Below, in pieces: positions 1-6,146 of a DNA stretch of 6,658 bases. A model generated the notes under the pieces. The model saw only the letters and a program-made list of their open reading frames with translations, was not told where the DNA came from and made no database searches. The position numbers and the translations under genes are program-made. The DNA is taken from assembly GCA_937914815.1 (NCBI GenBank), contig CALDMI010000173.1:1-6658 (forward strand), read 5' to 3'. Origin of the DNA: an uncultured Clostridia bacterium (GTDB lineage Bacteria > Bacillota > Clostridia > Oscillospirales > CAG-272). Within the stretch, counting starts at the first letter, position 1. Every line of letters begins with the position of its first letter.

Positions 1-305
1 TCAAACGATGTTATCGTTACATTCTCATGCGGGACAGCCTCGAGCTTATCCGAATATTCTTTCTGCAGAGAAAATATCTGCTCGAGCTTATCCGAGCCGG
101 AGAAAGCCTTTTTCGACGCGACCTCGACAACCTTCGGCATATCGCGGTCAAGGGCGGTGTCGACAAGTTTTTTCGTTATGAAATAGAAGAGTGCGGCGAT
201 GATAAGCACTATGGCGACAGCAATGCAGACGAGGATAATAATGAGATTCACGCTACCGGAGTCTCCGCCGACAGCCAGTGTATTCAGAAGTTCATTTCCC
301 ATCAT
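1..305 (-). CDS. Membrane-anchored protein, N-terminal part only; possibly an alpha/beta hydrolase
   Basis: Reading leftward from ATG at 305, 101 codons stay open to the window edge, so the C-terminal part is missing. Residues 20-43 form one hydrophobic membrane segment (VNLIIILVCIAVAIVLIIAA, then LFYF), followed by Lys-Lys, which suggests a short outside N-terminus and a cytoplasmic remainder. Residues 45-90 are charged and probably helical, with SDKLE at 71-75 and again at 85-89, two heptads apart. The last residues, ENVTITSF followed by a GA- codon (Asp or Glu), resemble the entry to the hydrolase domain of COG1073-type alpha/beta hydrolases of Firmicutes, where a membrane anchor is followed by an S-x-DG motif; this is inference from memory. 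No catalytic residue is visible. The gene starts 16 nt after obg ends and is probably cotranscribed. A second ATG (302) directly follows; 305 is preferred because it is 10 nt from GGAGG. Confidence 0.75.
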   Translation of the reverse strand, partial: MMGNELLNTLAVGGDSGSVNLIIILVCIAVAIVLIIAALFYFITKKLVDTALDRDMPKVVEVASKKAFSGSDKLEQIFSLQKEYSDKLEAVPHENVTITSF

Positions 306-315
306 GCGATAAATA

Positions 316-320
316 CCTCC
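316..320 (-). promoter_or_regulatory. Shine-Dalgarno site of the left-edge gene
   Basis: GGAGG on the minus strand lies just after the obg stop codon (322-324). It is 10 nt before ATG 305 and 13 nt before ATG 302, so it favours the upstream of the two adjacent start codons. Its place beside the obg stop fits translation following on from obg. Confidence 0.7.
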
Positions 321-321
321 G

Positions 322-1608
322 TCAATATACAAATTCAAACTCAAAATCGTATATGGAAACGGTGTCTCCCTCCTTTACGCCGGCGGCGCGGAGCTTGTCT
401 ATGACACCGTTCTTTATCAGCACACGCTGAAAGAAGCTCAGGGACTCGTAATCGTCAAAATTTATCTGTCCCATGAAGTTATAGAGCCATTCGCCCTCGA
501 CGACATATGTCGCCCCCTCGCGCCGGACGGTCGTCTCGCGGACGCCGACGGAAGCCTCGTACGCCTCCTCCTCCGGGCTCACCTCTGTGTCATATACAGT
601 CATGGGCGGGAGGGTGGCGAGCCGCTCTGCCGCCGTCCACACAAGCTCATCAAGACCCTCGCCGGTCACGGCGGAAACGCAGACGACATCCCGCCCGAGG
701 CTGTGGCAATACTCCATGAAATCCCGGAACTCGCAGGAGTCTTTGTCCGCAGTATCCATTTTATTGGCTACCATTATCTGCGGGCGCTCTGCAAGAGCGG
801 GTGAATATTTACGGAGCTCGGTATCTATTTTCATCACATCTTCCTTAGGTACTCTTCCGTCTGTCCCGGCGACATCGACGACATGGAGGAGCAGGCGGCA
901 CCTGTCCACATGGCGGAGGAAGTCATGCCCGAGACCGAGCCCGTCCGCCGCGCCCTCGATAAGCCCCGGAATATCGGCGGCGAGGAAGCCCTTTCCCTCT
1001 CCGGGCGCCTTTACGACGCCGAGGTTCGGCGAGAGGGTCGTGAAGTGATAGTTCGCTATCTTCGGCTTTGCGGCGGAGATACGCGAGAGGATAGATGATT
1101 TCCCGACATTCGGGAAGCCTATCAGCCCGACCTCCGCAAGCATGCGGAGCTCAAGCAGCACCTCGCGCTCCTCTCCCTTTGTTCCGCTCTTTGCAAAGCG
1201 GGGAATCTGACGCGTCGGGGTGGCGAAATGGCGGTTTCCCCATCCGCCCCTGCCGCCGTGGCAGACGACGGTCTCCGGCTCTCTCGCCATATCGAATATG
1301 ACCCTGCCGGTATCCGGCTCCTTTATGACTGTTCCGGGGGGGACAAGGACGGTCACATCCTTTCCGTTTCTCCCGTGCATTTTATCAGCCATGCCGTTGC
1401 CGCCGTTTTCTGCTACAAATTTTCTCTTGTATCTGAAAGCGAGCAGCGTATTCGCGCCCTCGTCAACCTTGAAGATTATGTTGCCGCCGCGCCCGCCGTC
1501 GCCGCCGTCCGGTCCGCCCGCCGCGACATATTTCTCACGGTGGAAGGAGACGGCGCCGTTTCCGCCGTCTCCGGCTTTCAGGTATACCTTGATGTTATCA
1601 ATAAACAT
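322..1608 (-). CDS. obg: GTPase Obg (CgtA), ribosome assembly and stress factor
   Basis: The product is a 428-residue Obg GTPase, which in bacteria binds the 50S subunit late in assembly and links it to GTP/ppGpp levels. Residues 1-158 are the glycine-rich Obg fold (for example AGDGGNGAVSFHREKY from 12, then GGPDGGDGGRGG from 31). The G domain follows: P-loop GFPNVGKSS at 164-172, switch-I FTTLSPN at 189-195, DIPG at 212-215, NKMD at 282-285 and SAVT at 312-315. Residues about 350-428 are the C-terminal OCT domain, ending in acidic and aromatic residues. All GTPase motifs are intact. The ATG at 1608 has AGAGG 6 nt upstream and is followed at once by the conserved MFID start. It lies 54 nt after der and 16 nt before the membrane protein gene. 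Obg usually follows rplU/rpmA in Firmicutes; here it follows der. Confidence 0.98.
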   Translation of the reverse strand: MFIDNIKVYLKAGDGGNGAVSFHREKYVAAGGPDGGDGGRGGNIIFKVDEGANTLLAFRYKRKFVAENGGNGMADKMHGRNGKDVTVLVPPGTVIKEPDTGRVIFDMAREPETVVCHGGRGGWGNRHFATPTRQIPRFAKSGTKGEEREVLLELRMLAEVGLIGFPNVGKSSILSRISAAKPKIANYHFTTLSPNLGVVKAPGEGKGFLAADIPGLIEGAADGLGLGHDFLRHVDRCRLLLHVVDVAGTDGRVPKEDVMKIDTELRKYSPALAERPQIMVANKMDTADKDSCEFRDFMEYCHSLGRDVVCVSAVTGEGLDELVWTAAERLATLPPMTVYDTEVSPEEEAYEASVGVRETTVRREGATYVVEGEWLYNFMGQINFDDYESLSFFQRVLIKNGVIDKLRAAGVKEGDTVSIYDFEFEFVY

Positions 1609-1662
1609 GTTCTGCCTCTGAATTAGTTCTGATTATGTGTTTTATTGCCGTGTTCCCGGTAA

Positions 1663-3000
1663 TTACGCCCCGGTGGAGGAGTCGCCCTTCTGCCGGATGA
1701 CAAGCCTTATCGGTGTGCCCTCAAAGCCGAACGCGGAGCGGAGACAATTCTCTATATATCTGCGGTAGGAGAAGTGGAAAAGCTCCTCGGAATTACAGAA
1801 TATAACGAATGTGGGCGGGTTCGCCGCCGACTGGGTCATGTAATATATTTTCAGTCTCTTTCCCTTATCCGACGGGGGCTGTACCCTGCTCGTCGCGTCG
1901 GCGAGGAGGTCATTTAAGGTTCCGGTAGTTACGCGCTTTGACGCCTGCTCATAGACCTTTTTTATAAGTGCGAAGAGGTTCTGAGTTCTCTGCCCTGTGA
2001 GAGCCGAGATGAAGATTATCGGCGCATATGTCATATAGGCAAGCGCGACGCGGACCTTGTCCGTATATTCCTTTACGGTGGAGTTATCCTTTTCGACTGC
2101 GTCCCACTTATTGATTGCGATTATGCACGCCTTGCCCGCCTCATGAGCTATTCCGGCTATGCGCTCGTCCTGCTCCGTCACTCCGTCGCGGGCGTCTACC
2201 ATAAGGATACAGACATCCGCGCGCTCGACAGCCATGTTTGCCCGCAGGACACTGAACCGCTCTATCCTGTCCTCCACCTTTGACTGGCGGCGGATGCCGG
2301 CGGTATCTATGAAGTTGAACACGCCCTCGCTGTTCTCTATTCTCGTATCGACGGCGTCACGCGTCGTGCCGGCGACATCCGAGACTATGACGCGCTCCTC
2401 ACCGCAGAGGCGGTTTATTATCGAGGATTTCCCGGCGTTCGGCTTCCCTATTACGGCGACATTTATGACGCCCTCCTCGTGCCCGTCGTTCTCCGAAAAA
2501 TCGCACTCTGCGAGTACGGCGTCAAGAAGGTCGCCGGAGCCGGTGCCATGCAGGGAGGAAACCGGAATCGGGTCGCGCTCAAAGCCGAGCTCATAGAACT
2601 CGTAGAAGCCGTACGGCAGATCGCCGACCTTATCCACCTTATTTACGGCAATAACAACCGGCTTTCCTGACTTTTTCAGCATTACGGCTATCTCGCGGTC
2701 GTCTGCCACAAGTCCGGCGTTCACATCGCACATGAAGACTATGACATCTGCGGAGCGTATCGCAAGCTCTGCCTGAAGCCTCATGGAACGGAGAATTGCA
2801 TCGTCGGTCTTAGGCTCTATACCTCCGGTATCGATAAGGATAAAGTGCTTTCCGCACCACTCTGCCTCCGCATATATTCTGTCGCGGGTGACGCCCGGGG
2901 TATCCTCCACTATGGAGCGGCGCTCTCCGACTATTTTATTGAACAGCGTGCTCTTCCCGACATTCGGGCGCCCGACTATTGCTACTATCGGCTTTGACAT
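1663..3000 (-). CDS. der: Ribosome biogenesis GTPase Der (EngA), two tandem GTPase domains
   Basis: The product is a 445-residue Der/EngA protein, an essential double GTPase that acts in 50S subunit maturation. Domain 1 has GRPNVGKST at 10-18, the switch region DTPGVTRD at 33-40, DTGG at 57-60, NKVD at 120-123 and SSL at 148-150. An acidic linker around 166-178 leads to domain 2 with GKPNAGKSS at 185-193, VAGTTRD at 209-215, DTAG at 232-235, NKWD at 297-300 and SAL at 332-334. Residues about 355-438 form the KH-like C-terminal domain with the usual KIYYMTQ and NPPTFVIFCN motifs. The length matches the family and no motif is broken. The start is clear: AGGA lies 6 nt before ATG 3000 and MSKPIVAIVG is the usual N-terminus. 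The gene lies 43 nt after the DUF512 gene and 54 nt before obg, with no terminator on either side. Confidence 0.98.
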   Translation of the reverse strand: MSKPIVAIVGRPNVGKSTLFNKIVGERRSIVEDTPGVTRDRIYAEAEWCGKHFILIDTGGIEPKTDDAILRSMRLQAELAIRSADVIVFMCDVNAGLVADDREIAVMLKKSGKPVVIAVNKVDKVGDLPYGFYEFYELGFERDPIPVSSLHGTGSGDLLDAVLAECDFSENDGHEEGVINVAVIGKPNAGKSSIINRLCGEERVIVSDVAGTTRDAVDTRIENSEGVFNFIDTAGIRRQSKVEDRIERFSVLRANMAVERADVCILMVDARDGVTEQDERIAGIAHEAGKACIIAINKWDAVEKDNSTVKEYTDKVRVALAYMTYAPIIFISALTGQRTQNLFALIKKVYEQASKRVTTGTLNDLLADATSRVQPPSDKGKRLKIYYMTQSAANPPTFVIFCNSEELFHFSYRRYIENCLRSAFGFEGTPIRLVIRQKGDSSTGA

Positions 3001-3043
3001 AAGATTTCCTTTCTGGGATTGACATTTTTATCTGCACCGGTGC

Positions 3044-4360
3044 TCACTCGGTCACGCCGAGCATGGCACAGGCGAAGGCGTATCCGTCGCAGGGTGAGGT
3101 CAGGACCGGGACGCCGAGACGTGCGGACAGCTCGTCCACCGACATGCCGCAGAGGAACAGCCGCTCCTCCGGCAGGATACAGTTTTCAGGGAGATAGAGC
3201 GCCTCGCCGAGTTCCTTTCCTGTCAGCTGCTCTGCAAGGTCCTTTCCCGTAAGAAGCCCGGAGACGGTTATGCTCTCTCCGTAAAAATTATTGATTATGC
3301 GGTAGACATCCACCGTGAGCCCCGGGACAAGCGCCATGAGCCGCGCGGCAAACGACGATATCATGGGATATGCGGCGACGCCGGTCGCGACGGAGACATG
3401 CCGCGGCGCGCGAAAATCTGCACGGAGGAGGTCTATATCCTCCGCCGCCATACCGAACTCATCTGAGAACGAGCGGAGGAGCCCGACGCCGTTTTCAAGC
3501 TGCGGGTAGCCCTCGTAATATTCCGCCGGGGGTATTTCCCTCCCCGCTTTCAGATACATCTCGTCGGCGACGAAGAACATGCGCGAGCCGGTGTCGGCTT
3601 TATGCGCCTCTGCTATCCTGTCGACTATATCAATAACGGTGCCCGCCTCCTCTTTTGTGAAGTCCGAGAGCGGACATAGCCCCTCGCGGAATTTCGTAAG
3701 CCCGGCGGGGACGACGGAAACCGAGCTCATTTCGGGGAAATATTCCTCAAGGTCCGTAAGAGTCCTTACGAGCTCTGCCCCGTCGTTCACGCCGCGGCAG
3801 AGGACTATCTGACCGCACATCTGTATTCCGCCCTCTTTAAGGATTTTAAGATACGAGAGGACGCGCCCGGCGTTTTTATTCTTCATCATCCGGACGCGCA
3901 GCTCCGGATTAGTGGTATGGACGGAGATATTCACCGGGGAGAATTTCATACGGACTATTCTGTGTATATCCTCCGGCTTCATATTCGTGAGAGTTATATA
4001 GTTTCCGTGTATGAAGGACAGGCGGGAGTCGTCGTCCTTATAATAGATTGTGTCCCTCATGCCCTTCGGATTCTGCTCTATGAAGCAGAATATGCATTTA
4101 TTGGCGCACGAGCGCTCTTTATCCATGAGCGGGAACTCAAACTCCAGACCTATATCGTCGTATTCGCCTTTATTTATGATAACGGTATGCTCCTCACCGT
4201 CGCGGAGGAAGCGCACCGCCACCGACCGCTCCGCAAGATAGAAGCGGTAATCAAGGACATCCCGTATTCCGTTATTGTTTATGCTGACGAGCATATCCCC
4301 GGGGCGCATGCCGTGCCGCTCTGCAAGAGATCCGCCGTCTACCGCTGTAACGCGAACCAT
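3044..4360 (-). CDS. PDZ-domain radical SAM protein with DUF512 (TIGR03279-like)
   Basis: The 438-residue product matches a conserved Firmicute/cyanobacterial family of unknown reaction. Residues 1-60 are PDZ-like (VDGGSLAERHGMRPGDML). Residues 85-92 carry Cys85-x3-Cys89-x2-Cys92, the radical-SAM pattern for a 4Fe-4S cluster that cleaves S-adenosylmethionine. It runs into the family's signature FIEQNPKGMRDTIYYKDDD and the LSFIHGNYITLTN stretch at 114-126. Residues about 230-435 are DUF512, with FFVADEMYLKAG from 262 and YEGYPQLENGVG from 282. The substrate is not known. The ATG at 4360 has AAAGGAG 7 nt upstream. It is the first gene of the leftward set and lies 43 nt before der; DUF512 next to der recurs in Clostridia, which hints at a role in ribosome or RNA maturation, but that is only association. 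Length and all three cysteines are normal. Confidence 0.93.
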   Translation of the reverse strand: MVRVTAVDGGSLAERHGMRPGDMLVSINNNGIRDVLDYRFYLAERSVAVRFLRDGEEHTVIINKGEYDDIGLEFEFPLMDKERSCANKCIFCFIEQNPKGMRDTIYYKDDDSRLSFIHGNYITLTNMKPEDIHRIVRMKFSPVNISVHTTNPELRVRMMKNKNAGRVLSYLKILKEGGIQMCGQIVLCRGVNDGAELVRTLTDLEEYFPEMSSVSVVPAGLTKFREGLCPLSDFTKEEAGTVIDIVDRIAEAHKADTGSRMFFVADEMYLKAGREIPPAEYYEGYPQLENGVGLLRSFSDEFGMAAEDIDLLRADFRAPRHVSVATGVAAYPMISSFAARLMALVPGLTVDVYRIINNFYGESITVSGLLTGKDLAEQLTGKELGEALYLPENCILPEERLFLCGMSVDELSARLGVPVLTSPCDGYAFACAMLGVTE

Positions 4361-4395
4361 GTCCTCACTCCTTTATGAACAGTTTGCCACCGTAT

Positions 4396-4424
4396 ATTGT
4401 AGCATACTTTTCCGCGAATTGCAA
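4396..4424 (-). promoter_or_regulatory. Leftward promoter for the DUF512-der-obg set
   Basis: Read on the minus strand, the -35 box TTGCAA (4419-4424; four of six consensus bases) and the -10 box TACAAT (4396-4401; five of six) are 17 bp apart. The -10 is preceded by TGC, an extended -10 element that offsets the weaker -35. Transcription would start near 4389, giving a leader of about 28 nt that contains the AAAGGAG site of the DUF512 gene. Confidence 0.75.
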
Positions 4425-4440
4425 GATTTCAAAATAAAAA
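4425..4440. promoter_or_regulatory. A/T-rich bridge between divergent promoters (possible shared UP element)
   Basis: These 16 bp between the two -35 boxes contain only two G/C bases (G at 4425, C at 4430) in an otherwise GC-rich region. They end in AAAATAAAAA. The position, directly upstream of both -35 boxes, is where the alpha-subunit C-terminal domain of RNA polymerase binds UP elements. That role is inferred from composition and place only. Confidence 0.4.
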
Positions 4441-4469
4441 TTGACTTTTCGCGCGGGATATAGTATAAT
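4441..4469 (+). promoter_or_regulatory. Rightward promoter for lnt, near-consensus sigma-A type
   Basis: TTGACT (4441-4446; five of six consensus bases) and a perfect TATAAT (4464-4469) are separated by exactly 17 bp. Transcription would start near 4475-4477, about 33 nt before the lnt start codon. This is the strongest promoter-like sequence I noticed in the window. Confidence 0.87.
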
Positions 4470-4480
4470 GCAGAAAAGGA

Positions 4481-4499
4481 AAGGCACAGGGAGTGCCTT
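4481..4499 (+). promoter_or_regulatory. Hairpin in the lnt leader with a Shine-Dalgarno-like loop
   Basis: AAGGCAC (4481-4487) and GTGCCTT (4493-4499) form a perfect 7-bp inverted repeat around the 5-nt loop AGGGA. From the predicted start site the hairpin begins about 5 nt into the transcript. The purine run AGGGAG (4488-4493) is the only good ribosome-binding sequence upstream of lnt, yet it lies 15 nt from ATG 4509, farther than the usual 5-9 nt. The repeat could be an RNA hairpin that positions or hides the ribosome site, a 5' stabilising stem, or a DNA operator just downstream of the -10. It is not a terminator: no run of T follows. Confidence 0.5.
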
Positions 4500-4508
4500 A
4501 CGGTTTAT

Positions 4509-6146
4509 ATGGTCATGGATTTTCTTACAAAGAAAAAAGGCAGGTTGCTTCTGCTTGTCATATCCGGCATTTTAACCGGATTTTCGGTAGCGTTTCCGCG
4601 CTATATCGGCTTTCTCGAATGGGTGAGCCTTGTCCCTGCGGCTCTCTTTCTTCTCACGATGCGCGACGGGGAGAGTGTGACAAAGCGCGCGGCATATCGC
4701 GCGGGACTCGTCTTCTGGATGAGCTACTACATCGTAATCTACCACTGGTTCTGGTATATGTACCCTCTTGACTTTGCGGGGATAAGCCGCGCCGGGGGGC
4801 TCGCCGTCGTGTTTGTCGCGTGGCTCGGTCTCTCGTTTCTCCAGGCTGTCGGCGGGGCGGTCATTTTCCCGGTATTTCTCGCGCTCGACCGCCGGAGGAT
4901 ATTCGGTGAGGCGGTGGCGCCGAGGATAATCACGCTCGCCGCGCTGTTCTGCGTATCCGAATTTTCTCAGACGCTCTTCTGGTTCGGGGTTCCGTTTGCG
5001 AGACTCTGCATCGGGCAGAGCTACTATCTGCCGGTTATACAGTCGGCTTCACTTTTCGGCTGTTACTTTATAACCTTTCTTCTTCTCGCGGTCAATGCGC
5101 TTCTCGCTCTCGCGGCGCTGGCACTCCTGTCGCGGGAGCCGCGGAAGCGTGCGGCGTTTCTCTCTTCTGTCGGTATAGGCGTTATCGCCGTCAATCTCAT
5201 ATTCGGCTGTATACGGCTGGCTTTTCCGACGGAGGGTGAGACGATACGCGTCGCGGCGATACAGGCAAACATATCCTCAACCGTTAAGTGGGATATGACG
5301 CTCGAGGAGACCTATCAGCGGTATGAGAAGCTGACGCGCGAGGCGGCAGCGGACGGCGCAGAGGTCATAATCTGGCCGGAGACGGCGATACCGACGGAGG
5401 TGAGCCCCGACGCCTCCTACGGCGAGCGGATTGCAAATCTCGCAAAGGAGCTCGGCGTAACGCTGCTCTACGGCTGTATGACGCGGGACAGCGAGGACAG
5501 GCTCTATAACACGATACTCGCGATAAATCCCGACGGGAGCTATACGGAGGAGAGGTACAACAAGCGGCGGCTCGTCCCGTTCGGAGAGTATGTACCCATG
5601 CGGAGCATTATAACCGTGCTCATCCCTCCCCTTGCCAACATCTCGATGCTTGAAGACGACATGACGCCCGGGAGCGGTCCGAACATAATAAACACGGAGG
5701 TCGCCGGAGCCGTCGGTTCTCTCATATGCTTTGACTCCATATACGACTCTCTTGCTCTCGCATCGGCGAACGCAGGGGCAGACTGGATAGTGCTGCCGAC
5801 AAATGACTCATGGTTTTCGGACTCGGCAGCCATATACATGCTTTACGCGCAGGCGAAGCTGCGCGCCGTGGAGACCGGGCGGTACGTTGTCCGCGCGGGT
5901 AACACCGGAATATCCGGAATAATCACGGATAAGGGCGCGGATATAACGACGCTCGCCCCGCTGCGCGAGGGGTATATCATCGGGGAGATGGTCCCGACAG
6001 GCTCGCGCACACTCTATTCTTATATCGGAAATATTTTCGTCCTGCTCTGCCTCGCCTTCCCGCTCTCGGAGTTTGCGCTCTCGATTATCGGGAACATCGG
6101 GGATAGAAAAAGGGACGGTAACGGAGGTAACAAAAATGACACTTGA
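4509..6146 (+). CDS. lnt: Apolipoprotein N-acyltransferase
   Basis: The 545-residue product matches Lnt, the membrane enzyme that moves a fatty acid from phospholipid to the N-terminal cysteine of lipoproteins, the last step after Lgt and LspA. Residues about 11-237 contain several hydrophobic membrane segments. A nitrilase-like domain spans about 245-490, and a last membrane segment lies near 503-528. The catalytic triad is visible by comparison with E. coli: Glu291 in WPETAIP, Lys352 in NKRRLVPFGEY and Cys407 in LICFDSIY; Glu360 and Trp261 (VKWD) match further essential residues. The usual Cys-Tyr-Glu is Cys-Phe-Asp here (407-409), a conservative change. Length is slightly above E. coli Lnt (512), partly from a hydrophilic Lys/Asn/Gly tail. 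Start ATG 4509 or, two codons later, ATG 4515; no close Shine-Dalgarno site decides. Its end overlaps the next gene by 11 nt. Confidence 0.93.
   Translation: MVMDFLTKKKGRLLLLVISGILTGFSVAFPRYIGFLEWVSLVPAALFLLTMRDGESVTKRAAYRAGLVFWMSYYIVIYHWFWYMYPLDFAGISRAGGLAVVFVAWLGLSFLQAVGGAVIFPVFLALDRRRIFGEAVAPRIITLAALFCVSEFSQTLFWFGVPFARLCIGQSYYLPVIQSASLFGCYFITFLLLAVNALLALAALALLSREPRKRAAFLSSVGIGVIAVNLIFGCIRLAFPTEGETIRVAAIQANISSTVKWDMTLEETYQRYEKLTREAAADGAEVIIWPETAIPTEVSPDASYGERIANLAKELGVTLLYGCMTRDSEDRLYNTILAINPDGSYTEERYNKRRLVPFGEYVPMRSIITVLIPPLANISMLEDDMTPGSGPNIINTEVAGAVGSLICFDSIYDSLALASANAGADWIVLPTNDSWFSDSAAIYMLYAQAKLRAVETGRYVVRAGNTGISGIITDKGADITTLAPLREGYIIGEMVPTGSRTLYSYIGNIFVLLCLAFPLSEFALSIIGNIGDRKRDGNGGNKNDT
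6123..6127 (+). promoter_or_regulatory. Shine-Dalgarno site of the 162-residue gene, inside lnt
   Basis: GGAGG lies in the last codons of lnt, 8 nt before ATG 6136. It decides the start of the next gene: the upstream in-frame ATG at 6073 lies deep inside lnt and has no comparable site. The arrangement suggests that ribosomes finishing lnt help start this gene. Confidence 0.8.

Noticed and set aside
27..404. 125-codon open frame on the plus strand at the left end
   Set aside because: It is antisense to the membrane-anchor gene and the end of obg, both of which have good ribosome sites and sensible products.
1609..1662. Possible internal promoter between der and obg (CATAAT-like sequence)
   Set aside because: No acceptable -35 box lies at the right distance, and the 54-nt gap has no other sign of separate control.
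3019..3024. Perfect -35 box TTGACA on the plus strand between der and the DUF512 gene
   Set aside because: No -10-like sequence lies 16-18 bp downstream (it reads GCTCAC), and it would drive transcription antisense to the DUF512 gene.
3034..3043. Perfect 10-bp palindrome GCACCGGTGC just after the DUF512 stop codon
   Set aside because: It has no loop and no following T-run on the transcribed strand, so it is not a terminator. A 10-bp palindrome alone is expected by chance in GC-rich DNA.
3917..4378. 153-codon open frame on the plus strand opposite the DUF512 gene
   Set aside because: It runs antisense through the PDZ and radical-SAM coding sequence, which is strongly conserved; no domain is seen in the antisense product.
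4493..4771. Open frame from a GTG at 4493 overlapping the lnt start in another frame
   Set aside because: It begins inside the leader hairpin, lacks a ribosome site, and its product shows no domain, while lnt in the other frame is clearly real.
6073..6138. Longer version of the tail-anchored protein starting at ATG 6073
   Set aside because: It would add 21 residues overlapping lnt with no ribosome site nearby; ATG 6136 has GGAGG at an ideal 8 nt.
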